A stretch of DNA of 64,000 nucleotides from Labilibacter sediminis (GTDB lineage: Bacteria > Bacteroidota > Bacteroidia > Bacteroidales > Marinilabiliaceae): NCBI RefSeq assembly GCF_005877885.1, contig NZ_VCHY01000004.1, positions 186,001 to 250,000 on the forward strand. Direction: 5' to 3'. The translations under genes were made by a program, and so were the position numbers. The notes beneath the pieces were generated by a model that saw only the letters and a program-made list of their open reading frames with translations, searched no databases and was not told where the DNA came from. Position 1 is the first letter of the stretch; each line of letters starts with the position of its first letter. Positions 36,229 through 45,483 of the stretch are shown in pieces.

Positions 36229-37638
36229 ATGAAATACAGAATTCTTTTAACCTTTAGTCTTGTTGTGATAGCTGCCTTTTGTATCAAAATATTTGTGTTT
36301 TCAAGTGAAAGTAAGCAGAAAACAGAAGTGGCTACGGTCTTCAAAAATTACTGTTTAGGATGTCATAACGATAAAAAATCTTCTTTTGTGAATCGTCAAT
36401 GGTTGTTTGGTAATGGTCGCGACGATGTGTTTAAGAGTATCAAGCATGGGAGGGTTGCTCATGGAATGCCTTCTTTTAATCAGGGATTTACAGATGAAGA
36501 AATTTATCAATTGGCCGATTATATTTTAGGCTTATCTGCAATGGTAAAACTAAGCGATAAGGAACCTTCTAAAAATACTTCTGGAATAGAGAAGAGTAAA
36601 GTTCAAAAGTTTAGAGTAGATACCGTGGTTACAGGTCTTGAGGTGCCATGGGGAATGGAGTTTTTGCCAAATGGCGATATACTTGTTTCAGAAAGAGGTG
36701 GGGAACTTCTACGTTTTACCATGAATAAATCTTTACAAAGAATTACAGGATTACCACCTGTTGCTGCCCGTGGGCAAGGAGGCTTGCTCGATTTAGAGCT
36801 TCATCCTGACTACGAAAGTAATGGTTGGTTGTACCTGGCTTATTCATCACCTGATGAAAGCGATGCAAAAATATCCAACACAGCTATTATGCGAGCCAGA
36901 TTAAAAGGGAATGAATTGGTTGATAAACAAGTGATATTTAAGGCATCACCCCAAACCGATAAAAGACATCATTTTGGGTGTAAGCTTGAGTTTGATAAAG
37001 AAGGGTATTTGTATTTTTCAGTTGGGGATAGAGGTAATCGTGATGAGCATCCGCAGAGCCTGGGTAATGATTGTGGTAAAATTCACCGTATATATGATGA
37101 TGGCCGTATTCCTGATGATAATCCTTTTGTGAATACTCCGGGTGCTAAACCCAGTATTTATTCATATGGCCATAGGAATCCGCAGGGTTTATGCATGCAT
37201 CCCGAAACCGGAAAAATTTGGAGTGATGAGCACGGGCCCAAAGGTGGCGATGAGCTTAATTTAATTGAGGCCGGAAAGAATTATGGGTGGCCGGTTATTT
37301 CATTTGGCATTAACTATAACGGAACCGTTTTTACCAATGATACTGCAAAAGCCGGTATGGAACAGCCTGTAGTGTATTGGGTGCCTTCTATTGCACCTTG
37401 CGGGATGACATTTGTAAAAGGAAACAGATATCCCAACTGGAAAAACAATATTTTAACCGGTTCATTACGTTTTGAGTATTTACATCGGTGCGTGTTGGAG
37501 GGAAATAAAGTGGTTTATCAGGAGAAACTATTGCAAAATATTGGTCGTGTACGAAATGTAGAAATGAGCCCGGATGGCTTTGTTTATGTAGCTATTGAAA
37601 AACCAGGTAAGTTATTGAAGTTAGTGCCTCTTGAATAG
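36229..37638 (+). CDS. Cytochrome c fused to PQQ-type sugar dehydrogenase
   Basis: A 469-residue exported protein. After the membrane or signal helix (residues 5-24), a cytochrome c domain shows haem attachment CLGCH (Cys42, Cys45, His46) and a likely Met ligand in HGMPSF. From about residue 125 a soluble aldose-dehydrogenase propeller follows: GLEVPWGMEFLPNGDILVSE, RGQGGLLDLELHPDY, the His/Arg segments DKRHHFGCKLEFDKEGYLYF and GDRGNRDEHPQ, SYGHRNPQGLCMHPETG, DEHGPKGGDELNLIEAGKNY. The family oxidises aldoses with PQQ and hands electrons to a haem, so the fusion supplies its own acceptor. In most fusions I know of, the cytochrome is C-terminal; here it is N-terminal. Confidence 0.88.
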   Translation: MKYRILLTFSLVVIAAFCIKIFVFSSESKQKTEVATVFKNYCLGCHNDKKSSFVNRQWLFGNGRDDVFKSIKHGRVAHGMPSFNQGFTDEEIYQLADYILGLSAMVKLSDKEPSKNTSGIEKSKVQKFRVDTVVTGLEVPWGMEFLPNGDILVSERGGELLRFTMNKSLQRITGLPPVAARGQGGLLDLELHPDYESNGWLYLAYSSPDESDAKISNTAIMRARLKGNELVDKQVIFKASPQTDKRHHFGCKLEFDKEGYLYFSVGDRGNRDEHPQSLGNDCGKIHRIYDDGRIPDDNPFVNTPGAKPSIYSYGHRNPQGLCMHPETGKIWSDEHGPKGGDELNLIEAGKNYGWPVISFGINYNGTVFTNDTAKAGMEQPVVYWVPSIAPCGMTFVKGNRYPNWKNNILTGSLRFEYLHRCVLEGNKVVYQEKLLQNIGRVRNVEMSPDGFVYVAIEKPGKLLKLVPLE

Positions 37639-37729
37639 TTTTGTTTTTATAAAAGTTTAAAACTTTTTATCCGCCAATAGCCGTTGGGGAAGAAGGGCAT
37701 TTATTTATATTTACTGTCAACTGTTTATA

Positions 37730-39769
37730 ATGCATCGACTTAGCGTTAGTTTATTATTACTTATTTTTTGTAGGATTTTAAGTGCGCAGTCGAGTGTTGA
37801 CACAAGTCAGGTTGCAGAACAAGCCATAAAGGAAGTGACCGTTCAGGCGCCCATCAGTTTTTTATCTAAGCTTAGTTTTGCAGGCTCCTATGCTGAACTA
37901 AATAATCAGGATATAGTTTCGGGAAATGCTTATTTGTTATCGGAGCAGATTAACACCATTCCCGGCGTATTTATGCAACAGGGAACCTTGAATACCAATC
38001 GAATAACCATACGAGGAATTGGTTCACGAACACCATACAATTCAAATCGAATTAAAGCTTATTGGGGACAGATGCCCTTAACAGATGCCGAAGGAGTTAC
38101 GTCTATTGAAGATATTGGCTTAAATGATATGAGCGGTATTAAAGTTGTTAAAGGACCTTCTTCATCGTTATATGGATCGGGGATGGGCGGAGCCATTGTT
38201 ATTGATCCTTTTAATTTTAGCAAGGACCAGCCAGGTTTCAGTTATCAGGGAGAATTGGGAAGCTATTCAACCTATTCAAATAATTTTAATGCGGATTTAA
38301 TTCAATCCCCAAAACGCAATGTTTCGTTGGTTGGTAGTGCTTTAAACTCAGAGGGGTATCGACAAAATAGTAATTTTGAACGTTATTCTATTACCTTAAA
38401 AGGGCAACAGAAAATAAACCGAAGTTATTTAAATGTTTTGTATAACTATCGATTCTTAAACGGACAAATTCCCAGTTCGTTAGATAGTAGTGACTTTATT
38501 AATCATCCACAAAAGGCTGCAGATAATTGGTATCGTGTGCTAGGATATGAACAAAGTAACAGGCATTTGCTGAGTATTGGTTTGGTATCAGCATTTAAAG
38601 CATGTTGGGTAAATTCCTTTACGTTATTTGGTGGGTATAGCAAAAGTAAGGAAGTGCGTCCTTTTAATGAACAAAGGGACGACAGGCTAACCTTAGGATT
38701 TAGGGAAAAATTATCGTACACAGGTAAAGCAGTCAGGGCTGAAATAGGAGTGGAGTATTTGCATGAATTATATGATGTTTCTTTTTATGAGGTGGATGAA
38801 GAGATAAAGGGGGATTTTATTAATGGCAATAAGCAAAGGCATTGGTATTATAATGTGTTTGCATTAATGCATTGGAATATCAACAGTCGTTTAAATCTGC
38901 AGGCCTCTGTTAATATCAATCAAACGGGCTATCGAATCATTTCGTCTAAACCGGTAAGCCAGGCTGATAATTATAAGTATGCGCCTATTGTATCACCCAG
39001 ACTGGGGATTAATTATAATATTTTTGCGTCAACATTTTTATTTGGATCGGTAGGGCACGGTTTTTCATCTCCTTCGGTAGAAGAAGCTCAAATGCCCAAT
39101 GGTTTGTTTAATCCATCTATTAATCCGGAAGAAGGTATGAATTATGAACTGGGTTTAAGATCGGAGTCGGGCAATAAAAAATGGTATGCAGATGCAACTT
39201 TCTACCTTATGAAAATGAAAAATCTGTTGGTAACCAAACGCGAAAGTGAAGAGGTGTTTTATGGTATAAATGCCGGGAAAACATCGCATGCGGGCTTTGA
39301 AGCATTAGTTACGTATAGATTATTTACTACAGATAACAATAGGGCTTTGGAGTTATCTGCCAATTATTTTACTTCAGAAAATACTTTTGATGTTTTTGTA
39401 GATGATGGGATAGATTATGGAGGTAAGCACCTGCCTGGAATTCCTGCCCATAATTTTGGATTTAACTTATTTGGAAAGCACAAGGCGTTTTCCCTTAATG
39501 CAAATTATAAAAAGGTAGGCAGTCAGTTTTTAACGGATGACAATACTAAAAAATATCAGGCTTACGATAAGGTTGGAGCCAAATTGACGTATAATTTCAT
39601 ATTTAATAGGATAGGGGCCGCAGTTTATATAGGTTGCGATAATGTATTTGACAACCATTATGCTTCGATGGTATTGATTAATGCGCCTTCTTTCGGGGGT
39701 AAAGCACCTCGTTATTATTATCCAGGCCTTCCTTTTAATGTGTTTGGAGGCGTAAATATTCATTTCTAA
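37730..39769 (+). CDS. TonB-dependent receptor
   Basis: A 679-residue outer-membrane receptor with signal peptide (ending ILSAQ). The plug has IKEVTVQAPISFLSKLSFAG, LLSEQINTIPGVFMQQGTLN, RITIRGIGSRTPYNSNR and IKVVKGPSSSLYGSGMGGAI. The barrel ends FNVFGGVNIHF with terminal Phe. There is no carboxypeptidase-like domain and no SusD partner, so it is more likely a metal, siderophore or cofactor receptor than a glycan receptor. It follows the cytochrome/PQQ gene by 91 bp on the same strand; PQQ or iron uptake would make sense, but this is a guess. Confidence 0.88.
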   Translation: MHRLSVSLLLLIFCRILSAQSSVDTSQVAEQAIKEVTVQAPISFLSKLSFAGSYAELNNQDIVSGNAYLLSEQINTIPGVFMQQGTLNTNRITIRGIGSRTPYNSNRIKAYWGQMPLTDAEGVTSIEDIGLNDMSGIKVVKGPSSSLYGSGMGGAIVIDPFNFSKDQPGFSYQGELGSYSTYSNNFNADLIQSPKRNVSLVGSALNSEGYRQNSNFERYSITLKGQQKINRSYLNVLYNYRFLNGQIPSSLDSSDFINHPQKAADNWYRVLGYEQSNRHLLSIGLVSAFKACWVNSFTLFGGYSKSKEVRPFNEQRDDRLTLGFREKLSYTGKAVRAEIGVEYLHELYDVSFYEVDEEIKGDFINGNKQRHWYYNVFALMHWNINSRLNLQASVNINQTGYRIISSKPVSQADNYKYAPIVSPRLGINYNIFASTFLFGSVGHGFSSPSVEEAQMPNGLFNPSINPEEGMNYELGLRSESGNKKWYADATFYLMKMKNLLVTKRESEEVFYGINAGKTSHAGFEALVTYRLFTTDNNRALELSANYFTSENTFDVFVDDGIDYGGKHLPGIPAHNFGFNLFGKHKAFSLNANYKKVGSQFLTDDNTKKYQAYDKVGAKLTYNFIFNRIGAAVYIGCDNVFDNHYASMVLINAPSFGGKAPRYYYPGLPFNVFGGVNIHF

Positions 39770-40564
39770 AAGTATCACACGTTTACTACAGGTTTTTAGT
39801 AAAGAATATATTTTAATGATAATGTAAGTTAATATGATATCTCTTAATAAGGTATATATTAAGCTTAAATTAAAATGTAGTCTTCTAATTTATATATTAC
39901 GATATCTGTATTATTATTACTGTATTCTAATAGTAAAAAGTATATTTCGGATATATAAAATAATTAATGTATATGAAATATATATATCTACAATTAAAAA
40001 TCAGAAAGCTATAATGGAAAATAAGATATGTTTAAAATATATGAATATTTACTCTATCTTTTGGCTATATATCTAGTTGATAAAGAATAGATAATGATTT
40101 TTTATCTTTATATATGTAGCTAAAAATTATTAATCGACTTCAAAATTTGGGTCCAAATATAGTATTGCTATATCCAGCATAGTTTTTTATTAACCTAAAG
40201 AAGAGGTATTTTATATCTACAAAACCTATAAACAGCCTCATAATTTTCTTGTTTCTGGCAAGGGTTAATTTGGTTGGGGTAAGTGATTTTGAGTTGTTTG
40301 CAATGAAGTTTTCGTTTCAAAAAAAAACATCATGAGTATCAGCTCTGCTTTTTAATTAATATATGCAGTATTCATACGTATTGAAAACTACGTCCTGAAG
40401 GCACAGTTTAACTTAGCCACAGGCATCGCCTGGGGGGTGTGAAATAGGAATCAGCGTTTGATTGAACGAAAAGTCATCCATTTGGAACCATTTCAATCCA
40501 TCATGAGCAGCCTATTGTTTCTATTTTAGGTGCATTAAATTCAACACGTTAATTCAGTAATTCT
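39770..40564. other. Long AT-rich non-coding region with a REP-like remnant
   Basis: About 800 bp without a credible gene. The part 39830-40180 is extremely AT-rich (runs of TATATA and AATTAA); an 80-codon frame at 39834-40076 is made of Ile/Tyr/Lys-rich low-complexity sequence and is not believable. At 40389-40436 a more GC-rich segment reads ACGTCCTGAAGGCACAG, then GCCACAGGCATCGCCTGGGG; it resembles a decayed copy of the ACGCCCTGAAGGG...CCCAGGGCAACGCCCTGGG palindromic element common in Bacteroidota. Confidence 0.5.
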
Positions 40565-42214
40565 ATGGGAAAACTATCTGTTTATAAATTGTACTTTTTA
40601 TTGATGGCTATAATGGTAACTGGTTCTAGCTGTTCGCGTCAGGAACTAAAAGAGCAGTTGGCACCTAATATCATTTTAATAATGGCTGATGATATGGGCT
40701 TTTCAGATCTGGGTTTTATGGGCTCTGGAATAGAAACACCTAACATTGATAAATTGGCAGCTAATGGAATCACATATACCCAATTTTATAATACCTCACG
40801 CTGCTGTCCTACACGAGCCAGTTTAATGACGGGACTTTATCAGCACCAAACAGGTATGGGCTGGATGACGGCCGCCAATTTAGGTACAGAAGGCTATACC
40901 GGTGACTTAAATGAGCATTGTGTGACCATCGCTCAAATGCTACAAGAGTGCGATTATTCGTGCTATATGACCGGAAAATGGCACATTACTGCTGATAAAT
41001 ATATGCATCCTGATAGCTCAAAGCATAACTGGCCCATCCAGCGAGGCTTCGATAAATATTATGGTCATCTATCAGGAGGGGGAGGTTACTATAAGCCCAA
41101 AAACCTCATTCATGATAACGAATGGTTGCAAATCCCAGATGATTTTTACCTGACGACTGCAGTTAGCGACTCTACAGTTAGTTTTTTACGTCAGCACTTT
41201 GAGTCAGGCAATAAAAATCCATTATTCACATATGTGGCCTTTTATGCACCTCATCGTCCATTACATGCTTTAGAAAAAGATGTTGCCAAGTACCGAGGTA
41301 AGTTTATGAAAGGCTGGGATAAGCTTCGTGAAGAGAAATTGCAGAAGTTATATGAAATTGGTATAGCTGACTCTACCTGGCAACTTTCTGAAAGAGGCGA
41401 GGGTATACTGGCGTGGGATGAACTTAGTCCAGATGATCAAAAAATATGGGATGCACGAATGGCTGTTTATGCCGCACAGATTGATTGCATGGATCAAGGT
41501 ATTGGGCAGATTATGGATGTATTGAAAACCTATAATCAGCTAGATAATACGCTCATTGTATTTTTGTCGGATAACGGCGGTTGTGCTGAACCACAGGAAC
41601 CTAGTAATAAAACAGAACTTACCTTGGCAAACATCGACAGTTTGGGTCACCAATACCCGATGTCAAGCTACGAGAAGCCGTGGGCTAATTTGAGCAACGT
41701 ACCTTTTAAAATGTACAAGCAATATGTTCATGAGGGTGGTATAGCCACGCCACTGATTGCACATTGGCCAAAAAAAATTAAAGCAAAAGGCACACTGGTC
41801 AAACAGGTAGGCCATGTAATCGATATAATGCCAACCTTTCTGGAAATAGCAGGAGTGGATTATCCGGAACATTATAATGGACACAAATTAAAATCTTTAG
41901 CAGGCAATAGTTTACTACGTAATTTTAATGGTGAAATTTTTGAACGGGATGCTATCTTTTTTGAGCATAATGGGAATAAGGCTGTAAGGCAAGGAGATTG
42001 GAAATTGGTTTCGAAAAAAAACTATACAATACCAGCTACTAAAGGAGAATGGGAGTTGTACCACCTCGCAGTAGATAGATCTGAAATAAATAATTTAGCT
42101 GAAATACATCCAGATAAAGTTAAAGAGCTTGAACAACTATGGAATAAATGGGCTGCAGCAAACAATGTATTACCAGTTGATTACAGATATTGGGGAGAAA
42201 AAACGAAAAAATAA
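40565..42214 (+). CDS. Arylsulfatase-type lipoprotein
   Basis: A 549-residue type I sulfatase. The signal ends VTGSSC, giving a lipidated Cys23. Metal ligands are in IILIMADDMGFSDLG, and the formylglycine motif is SRCCPTRASLMTG with Cys80 as the modified residue (C-x-P-T-R). Later landmarks are GKWHIT, FYAPHRPLHA, VFLSDNGGCAEP and GGIATPLIAHWPKKI. In anaerobes the Cys is converted by a radical SAM maturase, which is not in this window. The substrate, probably a sulfated glycan, cannot be told. No SusC/D pair is adjacent. The gene stands isolated between the AT-rich region and repeat A3. Confidence 0.92.
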   Translation: MGKLSVYKLYFLLMAIMVTGSSCSRQELKEQLAPNIILIMADDMGFSDLGFMGSGIETPNIDKLAANGITYTQFYNTSRCCPTRASLMTGLYQHQTGMGWMTAANLGTEGYTGDLNEHCVTIAQMLQECDYSCYMTGKWHITADKYMHPDSSKHNWPIQRGFDKYYGHLSGGGGYYKPKNLIHDNEWLQIPDDFYLTTAVSDSTVSFLRQHFESGNKNPLFTYVAFYAPHRPLHALEKDVAKYRGKFMKGWDKLREEKLQKLYEIGIADSTWQLSERGEGILAWDELSPDDQKIWDARMAVYAAQIDCMDQGIGQIMDVLKTYNQLDNTLIVFLSDNGGCAEPQEPSNKTELTLANIDSLGHQYPMSSYEKPWANLSNVPFKMYKQYVHEGGIATPLIAHWPKKIKAKGTLVKQVGHVIDIMPTFLEIAGVDYPEHYNGHKLKSLAGNSLLRNFNGEIFERDAIFFEHNGNKAVRQGDWKLVSKKNYTIPATKGEWELYHLAVDRSEINNLAEIHPDKVKELEQLWNKWAAANNVLPVDYRYWGEKTKK

Positions 42215-42282
42215 TTTGATATAAATGGGTATCAGGGTGTTGTCCAAAGGTTCATCATCGGTACTTAATTCAACAACCGTTT

Positions 42283-42473
42283 AACCCGCATTATGTATTA
42301 GAACTTCGTCATGAACATTGAAAGCACGACCTGCCAGCCGGCAGGCTGGTAAAACAAGGCTTTACTGAAACGAGGCATAGCATCGTTCTGGTGAGTTGAA
42401 GTGAAGCAACAAAGTGTCTTGTTTTGAAGTGACTTCAATGTGTAATAGATTTTCTAAGGGCATATTGGGGGTT
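42283..42473. repeat. Family A intergenic repeat, copy A3 with nested GC-rich insert
   Basis: Same layout as A1, A2 and A4 (starts AACCCGCATTATGTATTAGAA, core GAGGCATAGCATCGTTCTGG, ends with the inverse). It is 191 bp instead of 170 because 20 bp (42330-42349) are inserted after AAAGCACGA. The insert CCTGCCAGCCGGCAGGCTGG can form two mutually exclusive hairpins, CCTGCC/GGCAGG or CCAGCC/GGCTGG. TTAA precedes the left end and TTTAA follows the right end. Confidence 0.86.
42330..42349. repeat. GC-rich double-hairpin insert inside repeat A3
   Basis: Twenty bases, CCTGCCAGCCGGCAGGCTGG, absent from the otherwise identical position of A4. Its six-base arms overlap, so either of two stems can form. 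It looks like a small palindromic mobile unit. Confidence 0.6.
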
Positions 42474-42484
42474 TAAATCCTTTG

Positions 42485-43021
42485 AATGGGGCGTTTCCCA
42501 GATTGTCGGCGTTATTGGTTAGGGAGATAACCGATAAAGGATTCTGTTCTACAAAAGGAATGTACTATTATGGTATGAAGTTGCACATGTTGAGCTTCAG
42601 AAGAGAAGGAGCATTGCCGTTCCCAGAACAAATACTCTATACGCCTGAATCGGTAAACGATATTAATGTTTATAAAGAAGCTTGGTCAGAAATGTACAAC
42701 CGGATTTTCTTTGGTGACAAAACTTTATATGAATCACGAATTTAATGAACAAATGAAACGACCATGTAAAATTTAATTATTCATGTTTACACACAAGCGA
42801 ATCTTTAGATCGACGTAGTCAATGATTAAATTTTCCAGGGAGTTCCATGCAGTAATTGAAAATTATAAACGCATGAAAATAAGTTTTAATTCAGAAATGC
42901 TAACGCCCGTAAAGGCCGTGAAAGGTATGTCCGATATAATAAAACAGAGAATCAAAGCCGCTGATGATTTGTTTTCAACAGTTGTTTCCAGAATAAGACA
43001 GCCTATTGAAGCAATGTTCTT
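42485..43021 (+). pseudogene. IS982-like transposase remnant
   Basis: The first part (DKGFCSTKGMYYYGMKLHML, then GALPFPEQILYTPESVNDIN, IFFGDKTLYE) and the last part (MLTPVKAVKG, KAADDLFSTVVSRIRQPIEA) follow the central and C-terminal regions of IS982-family DDE transposases. The two parts are in different frames and separated by a family B repeat (42753-42878). The N-terminal third and the end after IEAMF are missing, and no terminal repeats are seen. It is a dead fragment. Confidence 0.75.
42753..42878 (+). repeat. Family B repeat, copy B2
   Basis: Starts ATGAAACGACCATGTAAAAT, has the GGGAGTTCCATG block near its right end, and ends GCATGAAA. It matches B3 closely at both ends and is longer in the middle. 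It interrupts the IS982-like remnant. Confidence 0.6.
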
Positions 43022-43045
43022 ATAACTTATTGAGAAAACTGACAC

Positions 43046-43101
43046 CCCCGGGTGACACTTCGTTTTACCCGGGGCTAGGTTCAGTTAGGCTTACAGCCTA
43101 A
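43046..43101. repeat. REP-like pair of GC hairpins
   Basis: CCCCGGGT (43046-43053) pairs with ACCCGGGG (43067-43074), and TTAGGCT pairs with AGCCTAA (43085-43101) around a TAC loop. The layout resembles the palindromic extragenic elements of Bacteroidota that start ACCCGGG. It lies between the transposase remnant and the miaB terminator. Confidence 0.5.
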
Positions 43102-43137
43102 TATTGTTCCTGATATAAAACATAAAGGAGATATAAA

Positions 43138-43171
43138 TAAAAAGACCCGATAACAAAAGCTATCGGGTCTT
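43138..43171 (-). terminator. Terminator of miaB
   Basis: On the minus strand AAGACCCGATA pairs with TATCGGGTCTT around an eight-base loop and is followed by a T-rich run (TTTTATTTAT). It lies about 28 bp after the miaB stop. Confidence 0.85.
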
Positions 43172-43199
43172 ACCTGTATTCTTATAGTAGAGGAGTAAA

Positions 43200-44540
43200 C
43201 TATGCTTCTACCTCTTTAGTCACCAATTCTCCTTCTAATGAAAATTTGGCTGCATTGCTTACTTTAAGTTCCACAATTTGTCCAATTAAATCCATGTTAT
43301 CGGATTCGAAACGGATAACAAGCTTACCGGCAGTGTGTCCTGAAAGGTATCCAGTCTTACGGTCCTTTTCGCGTACCAAAACTTTAATGGTTTGTCCGAT
43401 TAACGATTTATTATATTCGTAAGTATGTTTCGAAAGTTCTTCACTTAATATGGCAAAGCGCTTTTTCTTGTCTTCCAGGCTTACGCTGTCCTCCCATCGG
43501 TAAGCAGCCGCTCCCGGACGAGGAGAGTACATGGCAATGTAAGCCATATTGTATTTAAACTCTTCCATGGCTTTGCGTGTGTTTTCGAACTGCTCATCTG
43601 TTTCATCGGTAAAACCAACAATAATATCGGTAAACACAGTAGCCTGAGGTATAATGGCGCGTAGTGACTCCATGGTGCTACGATACTTAGCTAAGGAGTG
43701 TTTGCGGTTCATTTTTATTAGTACTTTTTCGTCACCACTTTGTAATGGCAGGTGAATTTGTTTACCAAGGCAATCGTATTTGGCAATGATATGGAAAATA
43801 TCATCCGACATATCGCGCGGATGCGGAGATGTAAAGTAAACCCAAAATTCTTTCTGAACCTCTTCGCCAATTTGTCCTACTTTTTCAAGTAGTTCAGGGA
43901 AAGATACTTCCTTACCATCTTTATCTAACCCGTATGAATTAACATTTTGCCCAAGCAAAGTGATGGTTTTATATCCTTTTTCGGCAAGTTCTTTTACTTC
44001 AGCAAGTATTTCTTCCGAAGGTCGGGATATTTCGCGACCGCGGGTATAAGGTACTGCGCAAAAAGTACAGAATTTGTTACAACCATTTTGAATCGGGATG
44101 AAAGCCTCAAATTTTGAATCGTATTTAGGTTTAACATTCCAAAAAAGCTTAATTTCTTCAGATGCCGTTTGTGGTTCCGATGATAATGAAAGTGGATTGG
44201 TAATGCCATATTCGCCCAGCATCTTTGGAAGCTGTGGCAGTTCAGGCATGGTGAAAATAATATCAAATAGTTTTAAAAACTTCTCTTTATCGGCAGGTAA
44301 AATACATCCCGAAACAAAAGTAATCAGATTCTTTTTTTCTTTCCATCTGTTCCACTTCGATATTTTTGAATATACCTTATCAATGGCTTTTTGACGAACT
44401 GAACACGCAAGTATTCCAATAATATTTGCTTCTTCTTCACTCTCAACTCTCTCACAACCTGCAGCATTTAACACTGATGCCACACGTTCTGAATCACTCA
44501 TGTTCATTTGACAACCTAATGTCAGTAAAAAGTACTTCAC
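43200..44540 (-). CDS. miaB: tRNA-2-methylthio-N6-dimethylallyladenosine synthase
   Basis: A 446-residue radical SAM methylthiotransferase. The N-terminal UPF0004 domain starts YFLLTLGCQMNMSDSERV, with the GCQMN motif characteristic of MiaB (RimO has GCPKN, MtaB has GCKVN), followed by ILACSVRQKAIDKV and FVSGCILPADK, which provide its second cluster. The radical SAM motif is NKFCTFCAVPYTRGREISRP. A TRAM domain closes the protein (IGQTIKVLVREK to the end). It adds the methylthio group to i6A37 of tRNAs. Note that the cluster Cys pattern is QNGCNKFCTFC, as expected. Confidence 0.88.
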   Translation of the reverse strand: MKYFLLTLGCQMNMSDSERVASVLNAAGCERVESEEEANIIGILACSVRQKAIDKVYSKISKWNRWKEKKNLITFVSGCILPADKEKFLKLFDIIFTMPELPQLPKMLGEYGITNPLSLSSEPQTASEEIKLFWNVKPKYDSKFEAFIPIQNGCNKFCTFCAVPYTRGREISRPSEEILAEVKELAEKGYKTITLLGQNVNSYGLDKDGKEVSFPELLEKVGQIGEEVQKEFWVYFTSPHPRDMSDDIFHIIAKYDCLGKQIHLPLQSGDEKVLIKMNRKHSLAKYRSTMESLRAIIPQATVFTDIIVGFTDETDEQFENTRKAMEEFKYNMAYIAMYSPRPGAAAYRWEDSVSLEDKKKRFAILSEELSKHTYEYNKSLIGQTIKVLVREKDRKTGYLSGHTAGKLVIRFESDNMDLIGQIVELKVSNAAKFSLEGELVTKEVEA

Positions 44541-44643
44541 TATCCTTTAAAATTAATTTTCAATACCCATGCTTTTACCATGCATACACTTTTGTACATG
44601 CTTTATACTGTAATATGATGTAAAAGGTTTTTAGCCTTTTGTC

Positions 44644-45309
44644 TTAAAAGTAAACTTCGGCATGTATCTGCTCATTCGGTATTCCTTTGTTCTCCAGAAT
44701 ATCATAAGCATCATGTATCATGTTGCAATTTCCGCACAAATATACTTCAGAATCTTTATCAATCTGTATTTCTTGCAAATAATTTGTTAATCTTCCGGCA
44801 TAATCTCCACTTTTATCTCGAGAAGAGCAAAGCGTGTACCTTTTTTGTGTGTATTCTGTTCTTTCATAACCTTCCTCGGCAGTTCTTACGCCATGTATAA
44901 TTTCGTATTTTAAATCAGGATTTGACTTTACCATGCAATGAAAGGGAGAGATTCCGGTTCCGGTGGCAATGAATAAGTATTTTTTATTGAGTTTTTCTTT
45001 TTCGTTGAGAGAAAAGTAACCAACAGGTTCTTCAACAACAACAGAGTCTCCTGCTTTAAGCTTTTTTAGTACAGGTGTAATCAGTCCGTTTTCAACTTCC
45101 TTCACCAGTATTTCAATGTATGGATCTTCCACAGCGCTGTAAATTGAATATTCGCGTGTATGAATTCCGTTTGGAGGTCCAACGCAAACATGCTGACCAG
45201 CTGTAAAATTCAAATCATTCTTTTCAAAGCGAATAACAAAGGTTGAATCTGTTAAGTGTCTAACTTCTAATATTTCATGTAGGTTTAGTCTGTTTCTGTT
45301 GTTCTTCAT
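44644..45309 (-). CDS. Ferredoxin-NADP reductase-like flavoprotein
   Basis: A 221-residue FNR-family oxidoreductase. FAD binding is shown by REYSIYSA, NAD(P) binding by FIATGTGISPFHCM and the later YLCGNCNMIHDAYDIL; it ends in the typical aromatic tail HAEVYF. It moves electrons between NAD(P)H and a ferredoxin or flavodoxin in the cytoplasm. There is no fused ferredoxin domain. It sits upstream of miaB on the same strand, 103 bp away, and might be co-transcribed, providing reducing power for the radical SAM enzyme; this is inference. Confidence 0.87.
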   Translation of the reverse strand: MKNNRNRLNLHEILEVRHLTDSTFVIRFEKNDLNFTAGQHVCVGPPNGIHTREYSIYSAVEDPYIEILVKEVENGLITPVLKKLKAGDSVVVEEPVGYFSLNEKEKLNKKYLFIATGTGISPFHCMVKSNPDLKYEIIHGVRTAEEGYERTEYTQKRYTLCSSRDKSGDYAGRLTNYLQEIQIDKDSEVYLCGNCNMIHDAYDILENKGIPNEQIHAEVYF

Positions 45310-45483
45310 TGTCTTGTAATTCTATTATATAATCTGCTTGTATTGAGTTATAGAACCCTTGTTTTAATAAATTGTTCATCTATTTTTATATCTAAAAACA
45401 AACCGTGTTTATTCGAGATATTTTATAATTTTAGTCTCGCTTTCAAAAATTGAACAATTACTACAACCACTAAATAGAACAAT

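Noticed and set aside
39834-40076. An 80-codon frame in the AT-rich gap
   Set aside because: Its composition (Ile, Tyr, Lys, Leu from TATATA runs) is what random AT-rich DNA gives; no signal, domain or start context supports it.
42822-43025. A 67-codon frame as a small gene
   Set aside because: Its C-terminal part (KAADDLFSTVVSRIRQPIEA) is the end of an IS982-like transposase; the N-terminal part comes from repeat B2.
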